Shown: positions 51,010 to 60,074, numbered from the stretch's first letter. The stretch is DNA of 64,000 nucleotides from DATEDA01 sp963789885 (GCA_963789885.1 CAWBNB010000030.1:124001-188000), one strand, 5' to 3'. Notes: generated by a model from the sequence alone, not told the origin. Numbers and translations are program-made.

Positions 51010-52146
51010 ATGGATTTCAAACTCAGCGAAGAGCAGCAGCTCCTCCGCGACTCGATCGCGCGCTTCGTCGCGAACGAGTACGGCTTCGAGGAGCGGAAGA
51101 AGATCATCGCCTCGGAACGGGGCTGGAGCCCCGCGATCTGGGCGCAGCTCGCCGACATGGGGCTCCTCGGCGTGCCGTTCGCCGAGGCGCACGGCGGGAT
51201 CGGCGGGTCGATGGTCGACGTGATGGTCGTGATGCAGGAGCTCGGCCGCGGCCTGGTCGTCGAGCCCTATCTCTCGACGGTGGTGCTCGGCGGCGGGTTG
51301 GTGAATCTCGCCGGAAGCGCCGCACAGAAGCAGGACATCCTGCCCCGCGTGGCCGAGGGCAAGTGGCTGCTCGCCGCCGCGTACGGCGAGCCGCAGTCGC
51401 GCTACGACTTGCACGACGTCGCGACGACCGCGAAGCGCGATGCCGGCTCGTTCGTTCTGAGCGGAAAGAAATCGGTCGTGCTGCACGGTGCGACCGCGGA
51501 CACGCTCGTCGTCTCGGCGCGGACCGCGGGCGGACAACGCGACCGGCAGGGGATCACGCTGCTCCTGGTCGACGCGAAAGCGCGTGGCGTGAGCCTGAGC
51601 GATGCCCGCACGGTCGACGGCCTGCGCGCGGCCGACGTCGCGCTCGACGGCGTGCACGTCGGCGCGGAAGCGGTGCTCGGTGCGCTCGACGGAGGGTTCG
51701 CTACGCTCGAGGCCGCGGCCGACCTCGGCGCCGCCGCGCTCTGCGCGGAGGCGGTCGGCGTGATCGAGGCGCTGAACGAAGCGACGCTCGAGTACCTCAA
51801 GACGCGCCAGCAGTTCGGCCAGCCGATCGGACGCTTCCAGGCGCTGCAGCACCGCGCGGTAGACATGCTGATCCACGCCGAGCAGCTGAAGTCGATGGCC
51901 TGCGTCGCGGCGGTGAAGTCGCAAGTCCCGGACGCCGTCGAGCGCCGCCGCGCCGTCTCGGCGGCCAAGTCGCTCGCCGGCCGCGCCGGCCGCGCGGTCG
52001 CGAAGGAGGCCGTTCAGATGCACGGCGGGATGGGCGTCACGAACGAGCTCCCGGCCGCGCACTACGCGAAGCGCCTCACGATGATCGACTTCTGGCTCGG
52101 AGATTCCGACTGGCACACCGAGCGGTTCGCCACGGCCGCGGCCTGA
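51010..52146 (+). CDS. Acyl-CoA dehydrogenase, small FadE-type (pair member 2)
   Basis: A 378-residue relative: MDFKLSEEQQLLRDSIARFV, WAQLADMGLLGVPFAEAHGGIGGSMVDVMVVMQELGRGL, RQQFGQPIGRFQALQHRAVDML, QMHGGMGVTNELPAAHYAKRLTMID. It lacks several FAD/catalytic marks of member 1, as the second subunit of heteromeric enzymes often does. The ATG at 51010 starts the family's N-terminus; an in-frame GTG at 50995 is inside the hairpin. Confidence 0.92.
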   Translation: MDFKLSEEQQLLRDSIARFVANEYGFEERKKIIASERGWSPAIWAQLADMGLLGVPFAEAHGGIGGSMVDVMVVMQELGRGLVVEPYLSTVVLGGGLVNLAGSAAQKQDILPRVAEGKWLLAAAYGEPQSRYDLHDVATTAKRDAGSFVLSGKKSVVLHGATADTLVVSARTAGGQRDRQGITLLLVDAKARGVSLSDARTVDGLRAADVALDGVHVGAEAVLGALDGGFATLEAAADLGAAALCAEAVGVIEALNEATLEYLKTRQQFGQPIGRFQALQHRAVDMLIHAEQLKSMACVAAVKSQVPDAVERRRAVSAAKSLAGRAGRAVAKEAVQMHGGMGVTNELPAAHYAKRLTMIDFWLGDSDWHTERFATAAA

Positions 52147-52151
52147 CCGCG

Positions 52152-52797
52152 GTGTCCTGGCGCGGATCGGCGATGGCCGCGCTGTGCTTCACGCTCGCAG
52201 CGTGCGCGCCGACAGACGGCGGGCACCACGGCCAGAGCTTCTCCGACGCGGAGAAGTGGTCGCGGATCTTCGACGACCCCGAACGCGAGGCTTGGCAGAA
52301 GCCGGACGAGGTGATCCGTACGCTCAAGCTGTCCACGGATGTCACCGTCGCCGACATCGGGGCGGGCACCGGTTACTTCGCCGTGCGACTCGCGCGCGCG
52401 GTCCCGAAGGGACGGGTGTTCGCGGTCGACGCCGAACCGGACATGGTCCGCTATCTCGGCGAGCGCGCGCGGCGCGAGGGGCTCGCGAACCTCATCGCCG
52501 GTGCAGGCGGGGCCGGACGATCCGAAGTTGCCCGCGCCGGTCGACGTCGTCCTGCTCGTGAACACGTACCACCACGTTCCCGCCCGCGTCGAGTACTTCA
52601 GGCGTCTGCGGGCGAGCCTGAAGCCGGGCGGGAGAGTCGCGATCATCGACTATCGCCCGGACGCACCAACGGGGCCGCCGCCGGCGATGCGGATTTCGTC
52701 CGCGGCCGTGACCGAGGAGCTCGTCCGCGCGGGCTACGTGCTCGTTGGGACCCACAGCCTGCTGCCGTATCAGTACTTCCTGGTGTTCGCAGGCTGA
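52152..52797 (+). pseudogene. Exported SAM-dependent methyltransferase gene with a frameshift
   Basis: The first frame gives a lipoprotein-like signal (ALCFTLAACAPTDGG, Cys in the lipobox) and a class I methyltransferase core (TVADIGAGTGYFAVRLARAVPKGRVFAVDAEPDMV). After NLIAG (~52500) the match continues one frame later: VQAGPDDPKLPAPVDVVLLVNTYHHV, LKPGGRVAIIDYRPD, to the TGA at 52795. One extra base in GCCGGTG (~52498-52504) accounts for it. It is either a recent pseudogene or a sequence error. Intact relatives are predicted periplasmic methyltransferases of unknown function. Confidence 0.8.
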
Positions 52798-52819
52798 AGC
52801 GACCCAGGCTGGAGGAATC

Positions 52820-53815
52820 GTGAAGAACCGCCGGATCGTGCTGGTGAGCCGCCCCGAGGGCTGGCCGACCGAAGCGAACTTCAGACTCGAGGAGACGCCG
52901 GTCGCGAAGCCGGCGGACGGCCAGTTCCTGGTTCGCAATGACTGGCTCTCGCTCGACCCGTACATGCGCGGGCGCATGGACGCCGCGAAGTCGTACGCGA
53001 AGTACGTCGAGCTCGGCGAGGTGATGACTGGCGGCACGGTCGGCGAAGTGATCGAGTCGCGGCACCCCGGGTTCAAGGCGGGCGAGTTCGTGAACGGCGC
53101 GCTCGGCTGGCAGGAGCTCGCGGTCACCGATGGCACGGGCATGCGCAAGGTCGACGGCGCGAAAGCGCCGCTCTCCTACTATCTCGGGGTCCTCGGCATG
53201 CCGGGCGTCACCGCCTGGGTCGGCCTGCTCGACCTCGCGCAGCCGAAACCCGGCGAGACGGTCGTCGTTTCCGCCGCGTCCGGCGCAGTCGGCAGCGTCG
53301 TCGGGCAGATCGCGAAGATCAAGGGCTGCCGCGCGGTCGGAATCGCCGGCGGCCCCCAGAAATGCGACTACGTCGCGAGCGAGCTCGGCTTCGACGCCTG
53401 TGTCGATCATCGCGCCGGGCGACTGTACGAGGACCTGCAGGGCGCGGCGCCGAAGGGCATCGACGTCGTCTTCGAGAACGTGGGCGGGCCGGTGCTCGAC
53501 GCGGCGCTCCGGCTGATGAACCCGTTCGGGCGGATCACGGTCTGCGGCCTGATCTCGCAGTACAACGCGACCGAGCCCTACGGCATTCGGAACCTGCGCT
53601 CGGTACTGACGAACCGGCTCCGGATGCAGGGGTTCATCGTGAGCGACCGGATGGAGCTGTGGCCGCGCGCGCTCGCCGATCTCGCCGAGTGCGTCGCGGA
53701 CGGGAAGATCAAGTACCGCGAGACCGTCGCGCATGGCCTGGAGAGCGCGCCGCAGACGTTCCTCGGGATGCTGCGCGGCGAGAACTTCGGGAAGCAGCTC
53801 GTCAAGCTGACGTAG
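52820..53815 (+). CDS. MDR-family NADP-dependent oxidoreductase (leukotriene B4 dehydrogenase/CurA type)
   Basis: A 331-residue zinc-free medium-chain reductase that reduces conjugated double bonds. It shows RRIVLVSRPEGWPTEANFRLEE, DPYMRGRM, LGMPGVTAWVGLLDLAQPKPGETVVVSAASGAVGSVVGQIAK (nucleotide loop AASGAVGS) and FENVGGPVLDA. GGAGGAATC precedes the GTG. It follows the acyl-CoA dehydrogenase pair and could act on 2-enoyl intermediates; this is inference. Confidence 0.93.
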   Translation: MKNRRIVLVSRPEGWPTEANFRLEETPVAKPADGQFLVRNDWLSLDPYMRGRMDAAKSYAKYVELGEVMTGGTVGEVIESRHPGFKAGEFVNGALGWQELAVTDGTGMRKVDGAKAPLSYYLGVLGMPGVTAWVGLLDLAQPKPGETVVVSAASGAVGSVVGQIAKIKGCRAVGIAGGPQKCDYVASELGFDACVDHRAGRLYEDLQGAAPKGIDVVFENVGGPVLDAALRLMNPFGRITVCGLISQYNATEPYGIRNLRSVLTNRLRMQGFIVSDRMELWPRALADLAECVADGKIKYRETVAHGLESAPQTFLGMLRGENFGKQLVKLT

Positions 53816-54007
53816 CGCGTCACCTGACGCTGCGCGTCACGCGAGCGCGTGCTCACCGTCCGCGGTCCGACACGGCCGCGGATTCGTGCACGTCCGCCGC
53901 CATTCACGAGATCGGCGGCGAGAACTCCGTCACGCCTATGACGACGACATAACAGCGCCGCGTGCTAGCGTGCGTCGGACCGATCGTTCACACCGAAAGG
54001 CTCGACC

Positions 54008-54607
54008 ATGCGCAGCACCCGCAGCTTTGCCCGCAGCGCCGCATTCGGCGCCGCGCTCGTCCTCGCCGCCTGGGCGCCGGTCGCGGCCGCGCAGGACAAG
54101 GAAGCGCCGCCCGCTGTCACGCCGGATCAGGCAGCGCCGGCCACGCCGCAGCTCGTGCCTTCGCCGCTCGCGGCGGCGTCGCCGTCGATCACGCCGTTCC
54201 GCTCGAAGGCGCTCAACATCGACGACTACAAGAAGCAGGCCGCCGGCTACATCATCGGATTCAGCAAGAGCGAGCTCGCCACGTCGCTGCCGCCGATCTT
54301 GAAGTCGGTAGTGGTGCTGGACATCACCGTCGATGCCGAGGGCAACGTCGGCCGCGTCGCGGTCTGGCGCTCGAACGGCTACGAGGATCTCGAGCGCATC
54401 GCGATCGCGAGCGTCAAGCGCGCGGGCAAGCTGCCCGCGCCTTCGCCCGAGGTGCTGAAGGGACAGGAGTCGGTGCGGTTCCTCGAGACCTGGCTCTTCC
54501 GTCACGACGGCCGCTACCACGTCCGCAGCGTCGTCCCGGCCGATCTCCCGACCGACGAGATCAAGGACCTCGCGCGCAACTTCAAGCCGGCGAAAAAAGG
54601 CGGGTAG
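54008..54607 (+). CDS. Periplasmic TonB-C-like domain protein
   Basis: A 199-residue protein: signal peptide (MRSTRSFARSAAFGAALVLAAWAPVAAAQ), a Pro/Ala-rich linker, then a TonB C-terminal-like fold (VVVLDITVDAEGNVGRVAVWRSNGYEDLERIAIASVKRA..RFLETWLFRHDGRYHV). It lacks the membrane anchor of true TonB, so it is probably a secreted periplasmic relative rather than an energy transducer. AAAGG precedes the ATG. A second TonB-C-like protein lies at 56232. It is single-gene and ends at a strong terminator. Confidence 0.8.
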   Translation: MRSTRSFARSAAFGAALVLAAWAPVAAAQDKEAPPAVTPDQAAPATPQLVPSPLAAASPSITPFRSKALNIDDYKKQAAGYIIGFSKSELATSLPPILKSVVVLDITVDAEGNVGRVAVWRSNGYEDLERIAIASVKRAGKLPAPSPEVLKGQESVRFLETWLFRHDGRYHVRSVVPADLPTDEIKDLARNFKPAKKGG

Positions 54608-54636
54608 GCCGCCCGCCGGCAGGCTCGCCGGACCCG

Positions 54637-54669
54637 CCGCCCGGGCGCTCCCCGGGCGGTTTGTTTTTC
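54637..54669 (+). terminator. Rho-independent terminator
   Basis: CCGCCCGGG-CGCTC-CCCGGGCGG (9-bp perfect stem) followed by TTTGTTTTTC. It ends the TonB-C-like gene and is the clearest terminator in the window. Confidence 0.9.
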
Positions 54670-54700
54670 TGCGCTGCCGAAGTCGTCGCGGCGCGCCGCT

Positions 54701-54706
54701 TATAAT
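54701..54706 (+). promoter_or_regulatory. Consensus -10 element (TATAAT) upstream of the GST gene
   Basis: A perfect TATAAT lies 42 bp before the TTG start at 54748. No good -35 hexamer is seen at 16-18 bp, so activator dependence or an imperfect promoter is possible. With the terminator just upstream, it defines the start of a new transcription unit (GST, SDR and the gene at 56232). Confidence 0.6.
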
Positions 54707-54747
54707 CGACGTGCCTTCGATACGACCCCACGATAGGAGCGCACGCC

Positions 54748-55443
54748 TTGATCGATCTCTACACCTGGCCGACGCCGAACGGCCACAAAGTCCACATCAT
54801 GCTCGAGGAGACCGGGCTCCCGTACACGGTGCACCCGATCGACATCCAGGCGGGCGACCAGTTCAAGCCGGAGTTCCTGAAGATCAGCCCGAACAACAAG
54901 ATGCCCGCGATCGTCGACCAGGACGGGCCCGGCGGGAAGCCGATGTCGATGTTCGAGTCGGGCGCGATCCTCTTCTACCTCGCCTCCAAGACCGGCAGGT
55001 TCCTGCCCGAGGACGTCCGCGACCGCTGGACGGTGATGCAGTGGGTGATGTTCCAGATGGGCCACATCGGCCCGATGCTCGGCCAGGCCCACCACTTTCT
55101 CGGCTACGCGCCGGAGAAGATCGAATACGCGATGAACCGCTACCGCAACGAGGCGAACCGGCTCTACGGCGTGCTCGACCGGCGCCTGAAGGACGTGCCG
55201 TATGTCGCCGGCAAGGAGTACACGATCGCCGACATGGCGATCATGCCGTGGCTCCGCTCGTACGAGCGGCAGGGCGTGAACATGGACGATTACCCGAACG
55301 TGCGCCGCTGGTTCGACAAGATCAACGAACGCCCGGCGGTGAAGCGCGGGCTGCAGGTGCTCGCGGATCGCCGCCGCACGACGCCGCTCACGCCGGAGCA
55401 GCGCGAGGTGATGTTCGGGGCGATGCAGTACGCACGACGCTAA
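54748..55443 (+). CDS. Glutathione S-transferase family protein (YfcG/Ure2-like)
   Basis: A 231-residue two-domain GST: thioredoxin-like N-terminus (IDLYTWPTPNGHKVHIMLEETGLPYTVHPIDI, KISPNNKMPAIVDQDG, FESGAILFYLASKTG) and helical C-terminus (GKEYTIADMAIMPWL). The TPNGHK motif with Asn is the YfcG/GstB disulphide-bond reductase type. AGGAG precedes the TTG start. It may reduce disulphides of glutathione adducts. The SDR gene follows by 9 bp. Confidence 0.92.
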   Translation: MIDLYTWPTPNGHKVHIMLEETGLPYTVHPIDIQAGDQFKPEFLKISPNNKMPAIVDQDGPGGKPMSMFESGAILFYLASKTGRFLPEDVRDRWTVMQWVMFQMGHIGPMLGQAHHFLGYAPEKIEYAMNRYRNEANRLYGVLDRRLKDVPYVAGKEYTIADMAIMPWLRSYERQGVNMDDYPNVRRWFDKINERPAVKRGLQVLADRRRTTPLTPEQREVMFGAMQYARR

Positions 55444-55452
55444 GGAGGGGCC

Positions 55453-56229
55453 ATGGCAGCGCTGAGCAGCAAGGTCGCTTGGATCACCGGCGCCGGCAGC
55501 GGCATCGGCCAGGCCGGCGCGGTGGAGCTGGCGAAAGCGGGCGCGACGGTGGTGATCTCCGGGCGCCGCGCCGAAGCCCTGGAGGAGACGCGCGCCCTGA
55601 TCGCGGCGGCGGGCGGCGAAGTGCACAAACTCCCCCTCGACGTAGCGGACAAGAAGCAGGTCGCGCATGCCGGGAAGGAGCTCCTCGAGCGCTATCGCCG
55701 CTGCGACATTCTCGTCAACAGCGCCGGCCTGAACGTGCCGAAGCGGTTCTACAAGGACCTCGCGGCGGACGACTGGGACAAGGTCATCGGCATCAACCTG
55801 AACGGCGCGCTCTACTGCATGACCGCGGTGCTGCCGGCGATGCGCGCGCAGGGCGGCGGGCTGGTGATCAACATCTCGTCGTGGCTCGGCCGCTGGATCG
55901 GCTACCTCGGCGGCCCGGCGTACGGCGCGAGCAAGCACGCGCTAGCGACGATTACCCATCACCTCAATCTCGAGGAAGGCCATCACGGCATCCGCGGCAC
56001 CGTGATCTATCCGGGCGAGGTCGCCACGCCGATCCTGAAGACGCGGCCGGTGCCGCCCGCGCAGGAGGATCTCGACCGGATGCTCAAGGCCGATGACCTC
56101 GGGCGCACGATCCGGTTCGTGGCGGAAATGCCGCCGCACGTGTGCCTCAACGAGATCGTGATCACGCCGACGTGGAACCGGTTGTACGTCGGCGGGAAAG
56201 AATTGCGCCTCGCGCCCGAGACGCCCTGA
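55453..56229 (+). CDS. Short-chain dehydrogenase/reductase
   Basis: A 258-residue SDR with TGxxxGIG (ITGAGSGIGQ), NSAG (VNSAGLN, in place of NNAG), Ser in INISSWLGRW, and YGASKHA (YxxxK). The set is complete and the enzyme probably active on a small carbonyl or alcohol. GGAGG lies before the ATG. It is 9 bp after the GST gene and 2 bp before the gene at 56232. It has no typical substrate signature. Confidence 0.9.
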   Translation: MAALSSKVAWITGAGSGIGQAGAVELAKAGATVVISGRRAEALEETRALIAAAGGEVHKLPLDVADKKQVAHAGKELLERYRRCDILVNSAGLNVPKRFYKDLAADDWDKVIGINLNGALYCMTAVLPAMRAQGGGLVINISSWLGRWIGYLGGPAYGASKHALATITHHLNLEEGHHGIRGTVIYPGEVATPILKTRPVPPAQEDLDRMLKADDLGRTIRFVAEMPPHVCLNEIVITPTWNRLYVGGKELRLAPETP

Positions 56230-56231
56230 CG

Positions 56232-57638
56232 ATGACGTCCGACGCGTTCGCAGCGCGCGTAACGCGGGTAACGACCCGGGCCTTGGCGCTCGCGGCCGCG
56301 TTCTCGTCCGCGTCGGTGACCGCCCTCCCGGCCGATCAAGCCGCGCGCGTGCTCGCCGGGCTCGATACGGTCCCGGGTGCCGCCGTGCACGCGCGCACGG
56401 TCTCGGCATCCTGGGACGACTACGAGCGGCGCATCGGCCGGCCGATGCGCGAGTGGGCGCGCGCGGAGCTCGCCGGCACGCCGGGCGCGACGGTGTTCTA
56501 TCCGTTCTCCGGGCCGGACTTCCCGACCGTCGCGCGGCTCTACCCGGAGGCGGCCCGCTTCGTCCTCGTCGCCGCGCAGCGCGCCGCTCCGCCCCCCGCG
56601 CTCGAGGGCGGCGCCCCCGAGACGCTCGGGGCGCTGCGGCTCGGGCTGCAGAAGTTCACCCGGAGCGGCTTCTTCAACACCAGGGATCTCGATGCGGCCG
56701 GCGCCAGGCTCGGTGCGACCGCGTTCCTCATGGCGTTTGCGGCACGGCTCGGCTACGAGGTCGTCGCGGTCGATCCGGTGCGGCTGAACGCGACGGGCGA
56801 TCTCGAGCTGCATCCGGGCGACCGCAAGCGGCGCGACACCTGGGACTCGGTGCGCCTGACGCTCGCGCAGGGCGGACGCGCCGTGCAGCTCGACTACGTG
56901 CGCATCGACCTCGCCGATGCGCATCTCGCCGCCGACCGCGCGGCGCGCGCGTGGGTCGAGCGGATGGCCGCGAATCCGGTCGTGATCAAGGCGGCCTCCC
57001 ACCTCCCGCAGCGGCCGCACTTCTCGATCCTGCGCGAGGCGATCCTCGCGCACGCACCGGGCATCTGGCAGGACGAGACCGGGATCGACTACACCCGGCT
57101 CGCCGAGGGGTTCGATGTCCGGCTCTACGGCGGCTTCGCGGGCCCGAACCGGATCTTCTCGCCCGGGTCGCAGAAATCGCTCGCCGGCGCGTACCGCCGG
57201 ACCGATGCCGAGCCGCTGCCGTTCCGCGTCGGCTACGAGAAGCGGGCCGGCTCGAGCGTGCAGGTGGCGGTGCGCGACGCACGTCCGCTCGAAGCGAAGG
57301 TGGCCGACCGGATTGCGCGCTACGAGAGCCGGCCGCGCAAGCTCTTCGTGAGCGGGCGGGACGGAGCGGAGTACGTGACCGCACTCAAGTCGCGGGTTGC
57401 CGGCGTCGCCGGGCCGCTCGCGGGGCGCCACGCTCCCGGCCGCGCGGTGCTGTTGACGCTCACGCTCGCCCCCGACGGGACGCTGCAAGGGCTGGATCTC
57501 GACCGCGGCTCCGGCGACGCCGCATTCGACCGCGGGCTGCGCGAGTCGGTCCGGCGTGCGACGTTCCTGCCGCTGCCCGAGGCAATCCGGCGCGAGGCCG
57601 ATCTGCTGGTGGTGACGCTGCAGCTGCCCGAGCAGTAG
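56232..57638 (+). CDS. Two-domain protein with a C-terminal TonB-like domain, unknown function
   Basis: A 468-residue protein. An Ala-rich, possibly signal-like N-terminus (RALALAAAFSSASVTALPA) leads into an unrecognised domain of ~330 residues (WDDYERRIGRPMREWAR, TVFYPFSGPDFPTVARLYP, ALRLGLQKFTRSGFFNT, YEVVAVDPVRLN) and a C-terminal strand/helix region (RAVLLTLTLAPDGTLQGLDLDRGSGDAAFDRGLRESVRRATFLPLP) resembling a TonB C-terminal domain. It begins 2 bp after the SDR stop. Predicted exported; catalytic motifs are not seen. Confidence 0.65.
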   Translation: MTSDAFAARVTRVTTRALALAAAFSSASVTALPADQAARVLAGLDTVPGAAVHARTVSASWDDYERRIGRPMREWARAELAGTPGATVFYPFSGPDFPTVARLYPEAARFVLVAAQRAAPPPALEGGAPETLGALRLGLQKFTRSGFFNTRDLDAAGARLGATAFLMAFAARLGYEVVAVDPVRLNATGDLELHPGDRKRRDTWDSVRLTLAQGGRAVQLDYVRIDLADAHLAADRAARAWVERMAANPVVIKAASHLPQRPHFSILREAILAHAPGIWQDETGIDYTRLAEGFDVRLYGGFAGPNRIFSPGSQKSLAGAYRRTDAEPLPFRVGYEKRAGSSVQVAVRDARPLEAKVADRIARYESRPRKLFVSGRDGAEYVTALKSRVAGVAGPLAGRHAPGRAVLLTLTLAPDGTLQGLDLDRGSGDAAFDRGLRESVRRATFLPLPEAIRREADLLVVTLQLPEQ

Positions 57639-57646
57639 CCGGACGG

Positions 57647-58045
57647 CTACCGCTTCTCGCCGAGCAGCTTGAAGGTCCCGATCGCCTTGGCGAGAATCTT
57701 GCCGGCGTCGTCGCACGCCTCGGACTCGCAGAACGCCGTCGACTGGCCGGCGTGCAGGACGCGCGCCTCGGCGTGAATGTGATCGGAAACGCCCGCGTTC
57801 ATGAAGCCGACGCTCATGTCGACCGTGAGCACGCCGCCGTCGACGCCATAATGGCCGCGCACTGCGGCGCTCATCACGTAGTCGAGCATCGTCATAACGA
57901 CGCCGCCATGCGCGGCGCCCCAGCTATTGAGGAGCTCGGGGCGCTTGTCGAGGACGATCGCAGCGCGCGATTTCGACTGCTCGGTGACCTTGATCCCCAG
58001 GTGCTCGACGAACGGCACACGGACGCGGGTGAGTGGCTGGCTCAT
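57647..58045 (-). CDS. PaaI-type hotdog thioesterase
   Basis: A 132-residue hotdog-fold protein: SWGAAHGGVVMTMLDYVMSAAV (HGG plus the active-site Asp helix), VDMSVGFMNAG. The pattern 'N..G.aHGG....l.D' is the PaaI family. It hydrolyses acyl-CoA esters. It is convergent with the gene at 56232 and downstream of the MgtC-like gene. It probably frees CoA during aromatic or fatty acid metabolism (inference from context). Confidence 0.9.
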   Translation of the reverse strand: MSQPLTRVRVPFVEHLGIKVTEQSKSRAAIVLDKRPELLNSWGAAHGGVVMTMLDYVMSAAVRGHYGVDGGVLTVDMSVGFMNAGVSDHIHAEARVLHAGQSTAFCESEACDDAGKILAKAIGTFKLLGEKR

Positions 58046-58076
58046 GGCCGGATCATGGCATGCCGCGCGGCGCGGC

Positions 58077-58769
58077 TCAATCCCCGGCCGGGGCGATGCG
58101 GAACTCCACCACGTTATGCGTCCGCTCGAGCGCGCGGGCAAGTTCGCCAGCCTGCTCGCGGCTCTTCGACCGGATGGTCATGCGGTACTCGAAGTAGCGC
58201 CCGTTGTCGTCGAGGCGATACAGCAGGTTGGCGATGGTGAACCCGTTCGTGGCGACCAGGTCCCGCAACTCCTGCTCCGGCATGATCATGTCGCGCGGGA
58301 AGCGCACATGGAAGAGGGCGTAGAACTGCGACGGCATCCACGCCTCGATCCACCGGAAAAGCCCGAGCACGCCGAGGGTGAGCGCGGTGGCGACCGCCAC
58401 CGGAAAATAGAAGCCGATGCCCGCGAGGATGCCGATCGCGGCGGTGATCCAGATCGACGCCGCGGTGGTGAGCCCGCGCACCGTCAGTCCCTCGCGCACG
58501 ATCACGCCCGCGCCGAGGAAGCCGATGCCGGTCATTATCCCCTGCGCCATGCGCGTCGGGTCGATCGCCACGCGCGTGAGCTCGGTGCCCGGGAACCAGC
58601 GGCTCGCGTAGATGGTGACCAGCATCAGCAGGCTCGACGCCACGCACACCAGCGTATGCGTGCGGAAGCCCGCGGGGCGGCCGTGAAAGCTGCGCTCGAG
58701 CCCGATCAACCCGCCGGCGAGGGTTGCGACGAGCAGATGCAGGATGATCTCGAGCTCTTCGGTGCTCAA
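58077..58769 (-). CDS. MgtC/SapB-family membrane protein
   Basis: A 230-residue protein with about five helices. The N-terminal LLVATLAGGLIGLERSFHGRPAGFRTHTLVCVASSLLML and GIGFLGAGVIVREGLTVRGLTTAASIWITAAIG are the MgtC signature. A C-terminal cytosolic ACT-like domain (LHVRFPRDMIMPEQELRDL..RYFEYRMTIRSKS) follows. Members act in low-Mg2+ adaptation or membrane-protein regulation. The TTG start has a GAGG site. Confidence 0.92.
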   Translation of the reverse strand: MSTEELEIILHLLVATLAGGLIGLERSFHGRPAGFRTHTLVCVASSLLMLVTIYASRWFPGTELTRVAIDPTRMAQGIMTGIGFLGAGVIVREGLTVRGLTTAASIWITAAIGILAGIGFYFPVAVATALTLGVLGLFRWIEAWMPSQFYALFHVRFPRDMIMPEQELRDLVATNGFTIANLLYRLDDNGRYFEYRMTIRSKSREQAGELARALERTHNVVEFRIAPAGD

Positions 58770-58809
58770 CCTCGTACCTTGTTCGCGACTCCGTGCCCTC
58801 GGGCGCAGT

Positions 58810-59586
58810 CTAGACGACGGTCGAGCCGCCGTCGACTGCGACGATCTGTCCGGTGATGTGCTGCGCGGCGTCGGACGCGAAGAGCGCGGCGATGCCTTTG
58901 AGGTCCTCGTCGCCGCCGAGCCGGCGGAGCGGCGCCTCGGCGATCACGCGGTCGGCGATCTTCTCGAGCGTCGCGCGCGTCATCTTCGACGGAAAGAACC
59001 CGGGGCAGATCGCGTTCACCGTGATGCCGTACTGGCCCCACTCGCCGGCAAGCGCGCGCGTGAAATTCACGACGCCGCCCTTGGTGGTGTTGTAGGCGAT
59101 CGAGCGCATCCGCTCGGGCAGACTGCCCTGCAGTCCGGCGACGGAAGCGACGTTGACGATCCGGCCGTAGCGGCGCGGAATCATCGAGCGCCGCCCGACC
59201 GACTGCGTGACGAGGAACGTGCCGGTGAGGTTGAGGTTCACGAGCTTTTGCCAGGCCTCGAGCGGCGTGTCCTCGGCGGGTGCGCCCCACGTCGCGCCGG
59301 CGTTGTTCACCAGGATGTCGATCTGGCCGTAGTGCTTCAGCACCGACTCGACCATCGGATCGACGGTTGCCGTCTGCGAGAGATCGCATACGACCGGGAG
59401 CGCGTCGATGTGTTCGTGCGAAAGCCCAGCGCGCGCTTCCTCGAGCTCGTCGCCCTTCCGGGCGGTGAGCGCGAGCCGCGCACCCATCTCGCCCAGTCCC
59501 GAGGCGATCTGCAGCCCGAGGCCGCGCGAGCCGCCGGTGACGAGCGCCACCTTGCCGGTAAGATCGAGCAGTTTCCGCAAGCTCAT
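58810..59586 (-). CDS. Short-chain dehydrogenase/reductase
   Basis: A 258-residue SDR: cofactor loop TGGSRGLGLQIA, VNNAGAT, Ser in VNVASVAGLQG, YNTTKGG (YxxxK) and TGQIVAVDGGSTVV. GAGG precedes the ATG. It is divergent from the DUF3237 gene (17 bp between start codons), so the two share a promoter region. The similarity to 3-oxoacyl reductase and gluconate dehydrogenase types leaves the substrate open. Confidence 0.92.
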   Translation of the reverse strand: MSLRKLLDLTGKVALVTGGSRGLGLQIASGLGEMGARLALTARKGDELEEARAGLSHEHIDALPVVCDLSQTATVDPMVESVLKHYGQIDILVNNAGATWGAPAEDTPLEAWQKLVNLNLTGTFLVTQSVGRRSMIPRRYGRIVNVASVAGLQGSLPERMRSIAYNTTKGGVVNFTRALAGEWGQYGITVNAICPGFFPSKMTRATLEKIADRVIAEAPLRRLGGDEDLKGIAALFASDAAQHITGQIVAVDGGSTVV

Positions 59587-59603
59587 GGTCTGGAGCCTCC
59601 TCT

Positions 59604-60074
59604 ATGAATGCGACGCCCGTTCCGCCCCGGCTCGAGCCGATATTCAGCGTCCGCGTTGCGGTCGCCGCTCCGCGCAGCCTCGGAAAAGTCGCCGGCGGCG
59701 AGCGGCGCATCGTCGACATCACCGGCGGCGAAGTGTCGGGTCCGCGGCTCACCGGACGGATACTACCGGGCGGCGCGGACTGGCAGATCGTGCGCGACGA
59801 CGGCACCGCCGTGCTCGAGGCGCGCTACACGATCGAGGCGGCGGACGGCGCGCTCGTCTACGTCCGGAACTACGGCTACCGGCACGGCCCGCGCGACGTG
59901 CTGGCGCGGATCGCAAAGGGCGAGGCCGTCGACCCGGCGCTCTACTACTTCCGCACCGCGCCCGCGTTCGAGACCGCCGCGCCGCAGTACGACTGGCTGA
60001 ACCGCACGGTGGCCGTCTGTTCGGCGATGCGCACCGTCGACCGGGTGATCATCGACTTCTACGCGGTGCGCTAG
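59604..60074 (+). CDS. DUF3237 family protein
   Basis: A 156-residue beta-barrel-type protein: RLEPIFSVRVAVAAP, GGERRIVDITGGEVSGPRLTGRILPGGADWQIVRDDGTAVLEARYTIEAADGALVYVRNYGYRHG, YYFRTAPAFETAAPQYDWLNRTVAVCSAMRT. These are DUF3237 blocks. Such proteins often neighbour acyl-CoA and aromatic catabolic genes, as here. Function unknown. It is divergent from the SDR gene. Confidence 0.88.
   Translation: MNATPVPPRLEPIFSVRVAVAAPRSLGKVAGGERRIVDITGGEVSGPRLTGRILPGGADWQIVRDDGTAVLEARYTIEAADGALVYVRNYGYRHGPRDVLARIAKGEAVDPALYYFRTAPAFETAAPQYDWLNRTVAVCSAMRTVDRVIIDFYAVR

Noticed and set aside
53817..53830. GCGTCA-CC-TGACGC inverted repeat after the MDR gene
   Set aside because: Stem of six bases with a two-base loop and no T-tract; common by chance in this composition.
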